Source: UMGS1312 sp964631595 (GTDB lineage Bacteria > Bacillota > Clostridia > Oscillospirales > CAG-272). From it: a DNA stretch of 64,000 bases. The stretch covers positions 123,699-187,698 of the forward strand of contig CAZVXL010000001.1 of assembly GCA_964631595.1 (NCBI GenBank). Direction: 5' to 3'. Within the stretch, counting starts at the first letter, position 1. Every line of letters starts with the position of its first letter. This document shows, in pieces, positions 34,521-43,559 of the stretch. The notes under the pieces are model-generated. The model saw only the letters and a list, made by a program, of their open reading frames with translations. It did no database searches and was not told where the DNA came from. The position numbers and the translations under genes are program-made.

Positions 34521-36608
34521 ATGAAACCAAAGCAGATACTCTCTCTGATACTTACATTCGTCACCCTCGCCGCCTCCGTATGCTCATGCGCACCCGCTCC
34601 CTCGACCTCATCGGTCACCGCCTCCGGCGTCGCATCGAAGTATGCCGATTTTCTGGAGGAACGGCTTGACAAAATGCCCGAAAAGCTCGTGCTCGACATC
34701 TCGGAGAGCTCCGCCTTCGGCATAGATATGTCGGATTTTGCCGACACTGAGGGCTTTTGCATCCGCGCAAACAACGGTGAGGTGGTGATCCTCGCAAGAT
34801 CGGAGGCGGGGCTTGACAGAGCCGTTCGGCAATACGTAAAATACGGCAATCCCGACAGCTACAGCTTCACCTACGGGGAGGGCTACCGCATCGAAAGACT
34901 GACCGTTGCGGGAAATGACATCTCGCAGTACGCGGTCGTTCGTCCCGACGATACCGACGATGCTGTATGCTATGCCTCCTCGGAGCTTGTGCGTTACATA
35001 TATGCCTCCTGCGGTCATCTGCTCCCCGAATACACGGAGTCCGAATACGCCGCAAGGGTCGGCGCGGAGATGCGCGCGATAAGGCTCACCGTGGACTATC
35101 CCGCTCTCGGGGACGAGGGCTTTGGGATACACGTGCTTGAGGACGGAGATATCGTGATATCGGGTGGGCGCTACCGCGGCTGTATGTACGGTGTATACGG
35201 TCTTCTCCGCGATATCGGCTGGAGATTCATCGACAGCGACAACGAATATCTCTACGCTTCAAAGCACCTCGATCTCTCCTCCGAGATCGACCGCACCGAG
35301 ATACCGTCGGTCAAGGTAAGGCAGACCTCGCTTGAGATAGACTACTACGAGCGCGCCTTTATCACGGGGCATCACGGCTACTTCGGCATTGTCGAAAAAG
35401 CGTGTCACGGTCTTGACGTTGCGGGAATAGATTGGAGCAGTGTCGGCTTCAAGAGAGAGGACGGACAGCCCTGCTACACAGACGAGAGCGTTCTCGCTCT
35501 CATAGAGGAGCATTACCGCGAATACATAGAGAGAAGGCTTGCCGAGGGCGCTGTCGTGGGCAAGGATCTGTGCTACATAGACGTCGCTCAGTTCGATTCG
35601 CAAAGCTTCTGCGTATGCGATTCCTGCACCGAGGTATTATACGAGGAGGGCTCCGCCTCCGGCGCAGTGCTCCGCATGACAAACAGAATGGCGGATATGG
35701 CGGCAGAGTACGATCCCGAGATATATGCTACGATGCTCGCGTATGCCGGCACGAACACACCGCCGAGAGTCACCGTTCCGCGCGACAACGTGAAGATCTC
35801 CTACTGCTTCTATCCGAGCGGCAACCGCTTTCCCTGCTCAAATCACACGGTGACGGATCCGGAGTGCTCACGAAATGCCGTATTCCTCAAGGAGCTCAAC
35901 GGCTGGATGGAGCTTCTCGGAGGCAAAAATCTTCAGGTATGGTATTACCCTCTGAACTGCTACGAGGTCGCCTTCCAGCTTCCCGCCTTTGATACCGCAT
36001 ACGATGATATCACCTATTTTCAAAAAGCGGGAGCAGAGAACATATTCCTATGCGGAGAATACAACAACGGAGACAGCATCCTTCAGTCCTCAATAGCCCG
36101 TCTCATGTGGGACGGAGATATGACGAGGGAGGAATACGATTCTTTAGTGCGGGAGTATTTCGAGCTCGTTTACGGCGATTCCGGAAAATACATATACGAG
36201 TACACGATGATGCTTCAGGAGGCGGGAAACAGAGCGGGATGCTGGCTGTCCTACCATACCGCCGCCTCCGGCAGGGTGGATCACAGATACGTAGCCGAGC
36301 ACTTCGATCAGTGGTGCTTCCTCCTTGACGAGGCTGTCCGCGTTGCCTCCACGGAGAAGCAGGAGCGTATGGCAAGGATAATTCGTGCGCGAATGTACTA
36401 CGTCTGCATCGGCATAACGTACAACGATCGCTACGTGAACGGTGACAGCGCTGACAGAGCCCTCATCGCGGAGAGGTACGAGGAGATGCACCGCGTATTC
36501 CGCGGAAACGAGCTTCTTGTATTTGACGATTATATGACAAAGCTGTACGCACCGGAGGTGCTTGACACAAACACAAACCCGTTTGATTCGTGGTGCCCGA
36601 TCTGGTGA
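34521..36608 (+). CDS. DUF4838 lipoprotein, glycoside-hydrolase-like
   Basis: 695 residues from ATG 34521, AGGAG seven bases upstream. The N-terminus (MKPKQILSLILTFVTLAASV then CSCAPAP) looks like a lipoprotein signal peptide with acylated cysteine at about residue 23. Residues 90-230 resemble the small N-terminal domain of GH20/GH67/GH84 enzymes (ISGGRYRGCMYGVYGLLRDIGWRF). The central domain matches DUF4838 (CYIDVAQFDSQSFCVCDSC, then FLCGEYNNGDSILQSS). Homologues occur in polysaccharide-using gut bacteria. No catalytic pair can be assigned, so hydrolase activity is an inference. Monocistronic, with its own promoter. Confidence 0.82.
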   Translation: MKPKQILSLILTFVTLAASVCSCAPAPSTSSVTASGVASKYADFLEERLDKMPEKLVLDISESSAFGIDMSDFADTEGFCIRANNGEVVILARSEAGLDRAVRQYVKYGNPDSYSFTYGEGYRIERLTVAGNDISQYAVVRPDDTDDAVCYASSELVRYIYASCGHLLPEYTESEYAARVGAEMRAIRLTVDYPALGDEGFGIHVLEDGDIVISGGRYRGCMYGVYGLLRDIGWRFIDSDNEYLYASKHLDLSSEIDRTEIPSVKVRQTSLEIDYYERAFITGHHGYFGIVEKACHGLDVAGIDWSSVGFKREDGQPCYTDESVLALIEEHYREYIERRLAEGAVVGKDLCYIDVAQFDSQSFCVCDSCTEVLYEEGSASGAVLRMTNRMADMAAEYDPEIYATMLAYAGTNTPPRVTVPRDNVKISYCFYPSGNRFPCSNHTVTDPECSRNAVFLKELNGWMELLGGKNLQVWYYPLNCYEVAFQLPAFDTAYDDITYFQKAGAENIFLCGEYNNGDSILQSSIARLMWDGDMTREEYDSLVREYFELVYGDSGKYIYEYTMMLQEAGNRAGCWLSYHTAASGRVDHRYVAEHFDQWCFLLDEAVRVASTEKQERMARIIRARMYYVCIGITYNDRYVNGDSADRALIAERYEEMHRVFRGNELLVFDDYMTKLYAPEVLDTNTNPFDSWCPIW

Positions 36609-36706
36609 TACGTTTCTTCGGCGCGGCGCCGTCACGTACTCACGCTATTTCCTTACTCGGCGTCGGAATTTTTTCTTCGAATATACCGTTGATTTTTTTC
36701 GAAATA

Positions 36707-36735
36707 TAGAAAAATTCATATTTTTATGCTATACT
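36707..36735 (+). promoter_or_regulatory. possible promoter of purC
   Basis: TATACT (36730-36735) with extended -10 TGC and a poor -35 (TAGAAA, 36707-36712) at 17 bp. The leader to purC would be about 120 nt. Confidence 0.5.
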
Positions 36736-36781
36736 TTACTGTGTGAAAAAGCTTTGCGGCCATTATGATAAAATGCCGAAA

Positions 36782-36807
36782 AAAATATCCGTGATTTTGG
36801 ATATTTT
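36782..36807 (+). other. AT-rich hairpin in the purC leader
   Basis: A perfect 9-bp stem (36782-36790 with 36799-36807) ending in TTTT. It could end read-through from the lipoprotein gene or act as an attenuator. I see no purine riboswitch core around it. Confidence 0.45.
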
Positions 36808-36860
36808 AATCATAGCCGTATCACGTGAGTAGGTCAATAAAATATAAGGAGATATAGAAA

Positions 36861-37550
36861 ATGAAAATTCTTTACACCGGCAAAACCAAAAATGTTGTTC
36901 TTGATGAAGAAAAGAACATCGTAAATCTGTTCTTTAAGGACAGTGCCACAGGCGAAAACGGCGTTTTCGATCCGGGCTCCAACTCTGTCGGAGGCAGCGT
37001 TGAGGGCAAGGGCAAAATCGGTCTTGCCATTTCCAAGTATTTCTTTGAGCTCATGGAGAAAAACGGTATCCCTACTCACTACATTGATTCCGATATCGAT
37101 GCGGGACTCATGCAGGTTCGCAAGCTTACCGTTCCCAAGCTTGAATTCGTTCTCCGCTACTTTACGGCAGGCAGTATGTGCCGCCGCTTCTCTCTTGACG
37201 AGGGTATCGTATTCGATCCGCCCTACACCGAGGTCACTCTCAAGGACGACATTCAGGGAGATCCCCTCATCAGCGAGCGTATCTGCATTATGAAGGGACT
37301 TCTCAAGGAGGGTCAGTACGATGAGGCTCTCAGCATCCTCGTTCGCGTCGGTGAAGTGCTCAAAGCCGAGCTTGCTCCCATGGGACTTACTCTTATTGAT
37401 TTCAAGATAGAGATCGGCTACGACGAGTCCGGCAAGATGTACGTTGCGGACGAGATCACCCCCGACATCTGGCGCGTGCGTGATGAGAACGGCAACATTC
37501 CCAATCAGATCGACTGCGCGAAGATGCTTCTTGAGAAGATGGGACTTTAA
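36861..37550 (+). CDS. purC: phosphoribosylaminoimidazole-succinocarboxamide synthase
   Basis: 229 residues. Makes SAICAR from CAIR, aspartate and ATP in purine synthesis. Recognised by YTGKTKNVV at the N-terminus, the FKIEIGYDESG strand and DEITPDIWRV near the C-terminus. AAGGAG upstream. It stands alone rather than in a pur operon, unusual for Firmicutes, and ends at a GC-rich hairpin. Confidence 0.94.
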   Translation: MKILYTGKTKNVVLDEEKNIVNLFFKDSATGENGVFDPGSNSVGGSVEGKGKIGLAISKYFFELMEKNGIPTHYIDSDIDAGLMQVRKLTVPKLEFVLRYFTAGSMCRRFSLDEGIVFDPPYTEVTLKDDIQGDPLISERICIMKGLLKEGQYDEALSILVRVGEVLKAELAPMGLTLIDFKIEIGYDESGKMYVADEITPDIWRVRDENGNIPNQIDCAKMLLEKMGL

Positions 37551-37561
37551 TTCGGAACACT

Positions 37562-37596
37562 CGGCGGCGGGACCTCGGTTCTGCCGCCGTCCTTTA
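37562..37596 (+). terminator. terminator of purC
   Basis: CGGCGGC (37562-37568)/GCCGCCG (37583-37589) stem followed by TCCTTTATTT. Confidence 0.75.
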
Positions 37597-37621
37597 TTTA
37601 CACTTATTAAGGAGGAATATC

Positions 37622-38011
37622 ATGGCACTGATAAAGGGTATACATCACATAGCGCTGAAATGCCGCGGCACGGAGCATTTTCTGAAGACCGTTGCCTTCT
37701 ACAGAGATATACTCGGGATCCCCGTTGCGCGTAGCTGGGGTGAGGGCGACGATCAGGCAGTCATGCTCGATACCGGAAGCGGTATTCTTGAGATCTTCGC
37801 AAACGCAAGCGATATGCCCGAGGAGGGCGCGCTCCGCCATATGGCATTTGCGGTGGACGACACCGATCTCTGCATCGAAAAGGTGAGAGCTGCGGGCTAC
37901 ACGGTCACGATGGAGCCTACGGACATTGTGATAGCGGACGATTATCCGGCACGTATCGCATTTTGCATCGGACCTGTCGGGGAGTCTGTTGAGTTTTTCT
38001 GCGAGAAATAA
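37622..38011 (+). CDS. VOC-family (glyoxalase/dioxygenase fold) protein
   Basis: 129 residues from ATG 37622, AAGGAGG upstream. Two beta-alpha-beta3 modules; possible metal ligands are a His in GIHHIAL, Glu in ILEIF, His in LRHMAFAV and Glu in VEFF. This is the layout of glyoxalase I and methylmalonyl-CoA epimerase-like proteins. Substrate unknown. It lies between two terminators and may be read from the purC promoter at reduced level. Confidence 0.85.
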   Translation: MALIKGIHHIALKCRGTEHFLKTVAFYRDILGIPVARSWGEGDDQAVMLDTGSGILEIFANASDMPEEGALRHMAFAVDDTDLCIEKVRAAGYTVTMEPTDIVIADDYPARIAFCIGPVGESVEFFCEK

Positions 38012-38029
38012 CACATCAATCAAGACCTC

Positions 38030-38066
38030 AAAGGGCGCATCTCACGTGAGATGTGCCCTTTCCTTT
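38030..38066 (+). terminator. terminator of the VOC gene
   Basis: Long perfect hairpin (38030-38044 with 38047-38061, one G.T pair) followed by T-rich sequence. A second 16-bp palindrome (38068-38083, GCGGAATATATTCCGC) follows at once and may strengthen it. Confidence 0.85.
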
Positions 38067-38143
38067 TGCGGAATATATTCCGCATTTTCGTGCAATAATA
38101 CCGTAGGTACGGTAAATTCTTGCAATGCGGGAGGTGCGTTGGA

Positions 38144-39274
38144 ATGATACGTGTGTTATGTGTGCTGACAGATACGAACATCGGCGGTGCCGGTCGGGTG
38201 CTTATCCAGCTTATCCGCCACATCGACAGAGAGAGGTTTGAGATCCTTTGTGCATTGCCCGAGGGCTCTGCTCTTATTCCTCTTATCGAAGCGGAAGGGA
38301 TAGCCGTAAAAAAGACCCGCTTCGGGCACGACCGCTCCTTTGATATGCGCTCCGTTTTTGAGATGTACGGGCTTATCCGAAGGGTTTCTCCGGATATTGT
38401 ACACACCGGCGCATCACTCTCCGGTAGGCTTGCCGCATTTCTGCGCGGTACAAAAGGAAGGATACACACACGGCACTGCGTTTTCGCTGTTCCGAAAGTG
38501 ATGACACTTTTTCCGATAAAGCAGCTATGCGGAGTGGCAAACTGTATTCTTTCGACCGAGATCATCGCTGTCGCCGATGCCGCCGCAGATAATCTTACGG
38601 ACATGGGTGTGCGCTCGGACAGGATAAGCGTAATACTGAACGGAGTGGAGCCCGTACCGTGCATGGGAGCGGACGAAAAAGCGGATTTCCGCCGAAGGCG
38701 CGGGATAGGGGAGGACGATTTTGCGGTGCTCGTCTCGGCAAGGCTTGAGCCCTGCAAGGGGCACTCATACGTTGTTGAGGCGGCACGTATCCTCGGCGAG
38801 CGACAAGGCGCTGTCTCTCGGCACATTCGCTTCATCTTTTTGGGAGACGGCTCGGAAAAAGCGCACCTTGCGGAGCAGTGCCGCAGACTGTGCGTGGAGG
38901 ATGACGTAATATTCACGGGATTCGTCGGAGATGTTGCGCCGTGGTACAATATCTCGGATGCAGTTCTTAATGCTTCGTGGGGAACGGAGGCGACCTCCCT
39001 TTCGATCTGCGAGGCGATGAGTCTCGGAAAGCCGATAGTGGCGACGCGCTTCGGCGGAAACACGGGGATAGTTACGGACGGGGTGAACGGGCTTTTGATC
39101 CCGACGCGCGACAGCATGGCGGCAGTTGATGCGCTCACGCGCCTGTGCGAGGACGGTGCGCTGTACCGAAGACTGTCGGAGGGTGCAAAAAAAGCTTACG
39201 AGAAAAAGTTTACCTGCGCCATGATGGCGGAAAAGACGATGCGGATGTACGAAAAAAGTCTGCGCCGCGCATGA
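38144..39274 (+). CDS. glycosyltransferase, GT4 family
   Basis: 376 residues from ATG 38144, nine bases after GGGAGG. GT-B fold: N-terminal GGAGRVLIQLI, mid-protein VILNGVEP, SARLEPCKGH, and the C-terminal donor-binding E-x7-E motif in GTEATSLSICEAMSLGKPIVAT. Retaining transferase using a nucleotide sugar; acceptor unknown. No signal peptide, cytoplasmic or membrane-associated. No sugar-biosynthesis genes next to it; no convincing promoter seen upstream. Confidence 0.9.
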   Translation: MIRVLCVLTDTNIGGAGRVLIQLIRHIDRERFEILCALPEGSALIPLIEAEGIAVKKTRFGHDRSFDMRSVFEMYGLIRRVSPDIVHTGASLSGRLAAFLRGTKGRIHTRHCVFAVPKVMTLFPIKQLCGVANCILSTEIIAVADAAADNLTDMGVRSDRISVILNGVEPVPCMGADEKADFRRRRGIGEDDFAVLVSARLEPCKGHSYVVEAARILGERQGAVSRHIRFIFLGDGSEKAHLAEQCRRLCVEDDVIFTGFVGDVAPWYNISDAVLNASWGTEATSLSICEAMSLGKPIVATRFGGNTGIVTDGVNGLLIPTRDSMAAVDALTRLCEDGALYRRLSEGAKKAYEKKFTCAMMAEKTMRMYEKSLRRA

Positions 39275-39336
39275 CAGGATCTTTGCCAAGACTCGGTGAC
39301 AGACAGGCTCGGCTTTACGGATCGACGATATTTGCA

Positions 39337-39350
39337 AAAACATTTGTTTG
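39337..39350 (+). promoter_or_regulatory. possible LexA box upstream of ruvAB
   Basis: AAAACATTTGTTTG matches 11 of 14 positions of the Gram-positive LexA consensus CGAACRNRYGTTYG and lies just upstream of the -35 box. ruvAB is SOS-controlled in Bacillus. Confidence 0.35.
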
Positions 39351-39355
39351 AGTAA

Positions 39356-39384
39356 TTGCACTATTGAGATAATTGTGATATAAT
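39356..39384 (+). promoter_or_regulatory. sigma-A promoter of ruvAB
   Basis: TTGCAC (39356-39361), 17 bp, TATAAT (39379-39384), extended -10 TGA. The 115-nt leader is GC-rich and can form GGGG/CCCC and CGCGG/CCGCG stems. Confidence 0.8.
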
Positions 39385-39507
39385 TACGGGGAGAGGTGTC
39401 AAGCCCCATGAGATGCGCTCGGTGTCGCGGTGCTCAAAGCCGCGGGGCAATCGTCGGATGTTGCCGCACCTCCGCCCTCAAAGCTGTTTTATGAAAAGGA
39501 TGATTTT

Positions 39508-40131
39508 ATGATATACTGTATCACGGGTGATCTTCTTTATTCCGATGCCGTCGCCTGCACCGCAGTGATAGACTGCGGAGGTATAGGATACTCCGTAACC
39601 GCCACAGCCTCTGCAATCTCCAAGCTCCCGCCACCGTGCGAATCCGGCGGTGTAAGGGTACGTCTGTTTACATACATGAGCGTAAAGGAGGACGGCGTTG
39701 AGCTGTTCGGCTTTGCTTCCGAGGAGGAGCTTTCGATGTTCAAGCGGCTCATCTCCGTCTCCGGCGTGGGCCCCAAGGCGGCGATATCCGTGCTGTCGAT
39801 CATGAGTCCCGAAAAGCTCGCCTCCGCCGTTCTGTCCGGAGACGCCAAGGCGATCTCAAAGGCGCCGAACGTAGGTGCGAAAACAGCCGCCAGAATCATT
39901 CTCGAGCTGAAGGACAAGCTGTCGGGACTGTATTCCGCCACCGCCGCGGATGACGGAGCAGAGTCCGCGCCCGCTACGGCGGAGAGCTCACTTGAATTAA
40001 AGGATGCCGCCGATGCGCTTCTGGTGCTCGGCTATTCGCAGAGCGAGGTCAGCTCGGCTCTCTCAAAGCTCGGCGGGATCTCAGGAACGGAAAACATTAT
40101 CCGCAAAGCTCTCACACTGCTTCTTAAATAA
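39508..40131 (+). CDS. ruvA: Holliday junction branch migration protein RuvA
   Basis: 207 residues from ATG 39508 (AAAAGGA upstream). OB-fold N-terminus (CITGDLLYSDAVACTAVID), two helix-hairpin-helix segments (SGVGPKAAISVLS and PNVGAKTAARIILELKDK) and a C-terminal RuvB-binding three-helix domain (DAADALLVLGYSQSEV). In-frame codons before this ATG belong to the leader. 20 bp upstream of ruvB. Confidence 0.95.
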   Translation: MIYCITGDLLYSDAVACTAVIDCGGIGYSVTATASAISKLPPPCESGGVRVRLFTYMSVKEDGVELFGFASEEELSMFKRLISVSGVGPKAAISVLSIMSPEKLASAVLSGDAKAISKAPNVGAKTAARIILELKDKLSGLYSATAADDGAESAPATAESSLELKDAADALLVLGYSQSEVSSALSKLGGISGTENIIRKALTLLLK

Positions 40132-40151
40132 GTGCCGACGGAGAATATACC

Positions 40152-41225
40152 ATGAACAATTATTTTGACGAATCATTTGCAGAGGATCCACGCATTCTCT
40201 CCCCCTCGGAGGCGGCGGAGGACGCCGATCCGGAGCTGAGTCTGAGACCGACCTCCATTGACGAGTACATCGGTCAGGAAAAAGCCAAGGATATAATGAA
40301 GATCTACATAGAGGCGGCGAAGATGCGCGGCGACAGCCTCGACCACGTGCTTCTGTACGGCCCTCCCGGTCTCGGAAAGACCACTCTTTCCGGAATAATC
40401 GCCGCGGAGATGGGGGTGAATTTCCGTGTCACCTCCGGTCCCGCCATCGAAAAGCAGGGCGATCTTGCCGCGCTTCTCACAAATCTCGGAGAGGGCGACG
40501 TGCTGTTCATCGACGAGATACACCGTCTCAGCCGTAACATCGAAGAAATACTTTATCCCGCGATGGAGGATTTCAATCTCGATATAATAATCGGCAAGGG
40601 TCCCTCGGCAAGAAGCATCAGACTGCCCCTGCCGCGCTTCACTCTCATCGGTGCAACGACGAGAGCCGGTCAGCTCTCCACTCCGCTCCGAGACCGCTTC
40701 GGCGTTCTTCTGCGGCTGGAACTCTACACTCCCGAGGAGCTTTCCGTGATCGTGACCAGAAGCGCCTCGATACTGCAGGTTCCCGTAACCCCCGACGGTG
40801 CGATGGAAATAGCCTCACGCTCTCGCGGAACTCCGCGTATTGCCAACAGGCTTCTAAAGAGAGTCAGAGACTTCGCACAGGTCAGAGGTGAGGGTGTTAT
40901 AGACCGCAAAAATGCCATGTCCGCGCTCGACACGCTTGAGATCGACGAGCTCGGTCTCGACAACACGGACAGGCGTCTTCTCGAAGCGATAATAACCTAT
41001 TACGGCGGAGGCCCCGTCGGGCTTGACACCATTGCCGCGACGATCGGTGAGGAATCCGTGACCATAGAGGACGTCTACGAGCCGTATCTGATACAGAACG
41101 GATTTATCGCACGTACTCCCAAGGGCAGATACGTCACCCCCTCGGCATATGCCCATCTCGGGATCCCCTACCCCTCCGACAGCTCCTCCTCGGGCAGCAC
41201 CGATTCCGAACAGCTTTCACCATAA
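40152..41225 (+). CDS. ruvB: Holliday junction helicase ATPase RuvB
   Basis: 357 residues. AAA+ motor: Walker A GPPGLGKTT, Walker B LFIDEIHR, sensor 1 GATTRAG, arginine finger in LRDRFG, and a C-terminal winged helix (YYGGGPVGLDTIAATIGEE). A Ser-rich tail of about 20 residues follows the core. Works with RuvA here and RuvC encoded 9 kb away. Confidence 0.96.
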   Translation: MNNYFDESFAEDPRILSPSEAAEDADPELSLRPTSIDEYIGQEKAKDIMKIYIEAAKMRGDSLDHVLLYGPPGLGKTTLSGIIAAEMGVNFRVTSGPAIEKQGDLAALLTNLGEGDVLFIDEIHRLSRNIEEILYPAMEDFNLDIIIGKGPSARSIRLPLPRFTLIGATTRAGQLSTPLRDRFGVLLRLELYTPEELSVIVTRSASILQVPVTPDGAMEIASRSRGTPRIANRLLKRVRDFAQVRGEGVIDRKNAMSALDTLEIDELGLDNTDRRLLEAIITYYGGGPVGLDTIAATIGEESVTIEDVYEPYLIQNGFIARTPKGRYVTPSAYAHLGIPYPSDSSSSGSTDSEQLSP

Positions 41226-41232
41226 TACCGCG

Positions 41233-41266
41233 CGGCTGTGCATTTTTGTGTGCAGCCGTGTTTTTT
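41233..41266 (+). terminator. terminator of ruvAB
   Basis: CGGCTG (41233-41238)/CAGCCG (41253-41258) stem extended by TGCA pairing, then TGTTTTTT. Confidence 0.85.
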
Positions 41267-41302
41267 CGTGTCAAATATTTATGAATTTTTATCATGTAGG
41301 TG

Positions 41303-41331
41303 TTGCTTTTTCATCGTCTTCATGTTACAAT
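41303..41331 (+). promoter_or_regulatory. probable promoter of the cohesin-like/dockerin gene
   Basis: TTGCTT (41303-41308), 17 bp, TACAAT (41326-41331), extended -10 TGT. Confidence 0.6.
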
Positions 41332-41399
41332 GTACATATAGGAGAATATCTCCGCACACATATGTTACTGTGTAATTCATCTCAGGAAGGTAAGATTTC

Positions 41400-43370
41400 A
41401 TGAAACGCATTTTATCTCTTGTTCTCTGCATGGCTGTACTTCTGTCATCGGTCATACTGACAGTTAGTGCCGACAGTGCCATTGATGCCGATCCCGAAAA
41501 GCTGGCGTCCATTACCACTGAAAACATCGTGCGCTATACGCCCGACAAGGAAACATATAAGCCGGGCGAGATCATTTATATCAATGTATCAATGAATTCC
41601 ATTTGGGGTAATCCCGAGCTGGTAGGTCATATTCCCGGCTACGAGGATGAGATGCCCGGCGCATACGGTATGTCTGTTCTTACCGCTTGCGTAGTATTCG
41701 GATGCTTTGATTCCACGAATTATTCGAACCCCTTCACTCCCATGGCTGTTACCGATCTTGCTTCGAGCAGTACCATCCTTAATATGGACAGAGCAACAGT
41801 CGGTAAGTCCGCTCTCAGCGATGCTAAGAGAAACGGCTGGATGAACTGGTTCGCAGGCTCTCCTTCCTTCACCGAGGAGGAGGATGCTTACGGTATGTTC
41901 AACGGTTCCGGTGACCTCTGCACCTTCAGACTGAAGGTCAATGAGGATGCAACTCCCGGTACCTACTACATTCCCGTAGGTCCTTATGCCGCAATTGTTA
42001 CCGAGAAGGACGATGCTATCGCCTTCGGTGACATCCACATGAACTACTTCGGAGTATGTAACTCCTTTAACGACTCTGTAGATCCTAACTTTGTAACCGC
42101 TGTTACCAACACCGATTACAAGGATCCCAAGCACGCAGATAACCCCTATGAGGGTGCCTACGTCAAGATCGTGATCGAGGGTGAAACTCCCACTCCTCCC
42201 GAGACCTCAGAGACCGAAAAGCCCGATGCACCCATGTCCTTTGAGCTCAAGACCGACAAGGACGGCGCGTATTCCGTCGGTGATACGGTTGAGATCAGTC
42301 TCAACGTCAAGGACAACGAGGGTATCTCCGGAGATACCGTAAGCTCTACTCTTTCCTTCTGCAACACAAATTTGAAGCTTCTTGAGGTCTCGTCTCCCAT
42401 ATCCGCATTCGGTGAAGCCGATGTCGATTACACAATGGCTAACAAGCTCGGTGCCATTGAGGATATCGGAAAGCTCGTTGAAGTACCCTTCTATTTTGAC
42501 GGATCCGACACCTATTCCGAGGACGGAGCAGTCGTTAAGCTGAAGTTTGAGGTACTCGGCACTGCCGTAGGTGGAGCGACAGATGTTTCCCTCACCGCTC
42601 TTGATGAGGCATTTGTCGGCCTCAAGGCCAATGTTAACATTGCCGGAAGCCACACTCACAGCTTCACCACCTCCACCAACCAGCCCACCTGTACGAACAC
42701 GGGCTCCGAGGATACGGAATGCAGCTGCGGACTGAAGTTCAGCACTCTCATTCCCGCAAACGGTCATACCGAATCCGACAGGAAGGTCGATACTGCCGCA
42801 ACCTGCGACAAGGCGGCACAGCAGATCGTCTACTGTGCAAACTGCGATGCAATTGCAAAGATCTACACAATAGGTGACCCTCTCGGACACGATATCGAAA
42901 CTATTGTCACCGAGGTAAGCTGTACTCAGGACGGCACAACGACTCAGAGATGTAAGAGAGCCGGATGCACCACCTTCAAGGCAGATACCGTTGTGAACGA
43001 GGAGATGTACGGACACAAGAACAGCGACGGCTCCTCCGCTTACGGTGAGTCCTACGTAGCTGTCAAGCCCACTACAAATTCCGTAGGCTACATGGGCAAG
43101 AAGTGTGCTCTCTGCGGTGAGGTCTGGATGTATGAGGACATCGCAATCCTTCCCGTAAAGCACGGTGACTGCAACATGGACGGCACTATCGGTCTGAACG
43201 ATGCCGTAACACTGCTCAAGCATCTTGCCGATTGGGAGGATATCTACTTCTCTATCGAAAACGCAGACGTAAATGTCGACAAGCGTGTCAACGTAGTTGA
43301 TGTCACAACACTGCTCAAATACATTGCCGGATGGGATGTTGAGCTCGGAAAGCCCGCAACCCAGCTTTAA
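41400..43370 (+). CDS. secreted protein with cohesin-like domains, Cys-rich repeats and a dockerin
   Basis: 656 residues. Signal peptide 1-24 (MKRILSLVLCMAVLLSSVIL, cleavage near VSA). Residues 40-250 and 275-420 are two beta-sandwich domains; the second (DGAYSVGDTVEISLNVKDN, then LSFCNTNLKLLEV) looks like a type I cohesin fold, the first is more distant. A Pro/Thr/Glu linker separates them. Residues 425-590 hold Cys/His-rich short repeats ending in CxxC pairs (CSCG, CANC, CALCGE). The last 65 residues are a complete dockerin (GDCNMDGTIGLNDAVTLLKH and DVNVDKRVNVVDVTTLLKY). Possible adaptor scaffoldin: it could both bind dockerins and dock itself. Cohesin function is inferred from fold features only. 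Confidence 0.85.
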   Translation: MKRILSLVLCMAVLLSSVILTVSADSAIDADPEKLASITTENIVRYTPDKETYKPGEIIYINVSMNSIWGNPELVGHIPGYEDEMPGAYGMSVLTACVVFGCFDSTNYSNPFTPMAVTDLASSSTILNMDRATVGKSALSDAKRNGWMNWFAGSPSFTEEEDAYGMFNGSGDLCTFRLKVNEDATPGTYYIPVGPYAAIVTEKDDAIAFGDIHMNYFGVCNSFNDSVDPNFVTAVTNTDYKDPKHADNPYEGAYVKIVIEGETPTPPETSETEKPDAPMSFELKTDKDGAYSVGDTVEISLNVKDNEGISGDTVSSTLSFCNTNLKLLEVSSPISAFGEADVDYTMANKLGAIEDIGKLVEVPFYFDGSDTYSEDGAVVKLKFEVLGTAVGGATDVSLTALDEAFVGLKANVNIAGSHTHSFTTSTNQPTCTNTGSEDTECSCGLKFSTLIPANGHTESDRKVDTAATCDKAAQQIVYCANCDAIAKIYTIGDPLGHDIETIVTEVSCTQDGTTTQRCKRAGCTTFKADTVVNEEMYGHKNSDGSSAYGESYVAVKPTTNSVGYMGKKCALCGEVWMYEDIAILPVKHGDCNMDGTIGLNDAVTLLKHLADWEDIYFSIENADVNVDKRVNVVDVTTLLKYIAGWDVELGKPATQL

Positions 43371-43438
43371 TCAGCACATCCGAAAAGATAAGCGTATTTC
43401 GCTTACGATCGGCGCAAAGCACCAATTAAGTAAATAAC

Positions 43439-43490
43439 AAAGCACGGCTCCGCACCCGTTTTTCGGGCAGCAGAGCTGTGCTTTTATCTT
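43439..43490 (+). terminator. terminator of the cohesin-like/dockerin gene
   Basis: 12-bp stem (43439-43450 with 43473-43484, one G.T pair) with an inner CCCG/CGGG hairpin and a T-rich tail. Confidence 0.85.
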
Positions 43491-43518
43491 GTCTCTCAAG
43501 GTTTATCTACCGGAGAGA

Positions 43519-43559
43519 GAAAGGCGGATACAGAGTCCAAAAAAGCTCGTGTATCCGCC
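43519..43559 (-). terminator. terminator of the GH36 gene
   Basis: Perfect 10-bp stem (43523-43532 with 43550-43559) followed on the minus strand by TTTCTCTCTC. A second 7-bp hairpin lies at 43581-43599, closer to the stop codon. Confidence 0.8.

Noticed and set aside
36609..36860. Purine riboswitch or PurR box before purC
   Set aside because: No conserved riboswitch junctions; the best PurBox-like match (GTCGGAATTTT) is only partial.
39430..39507. N-terminal extension of RuvA by 26 codons
   Set aside because: Sequence is low-complexity, follows no RBS, lies in the structured leader, and RuvA proteins start at the MIYCITG-like strand.
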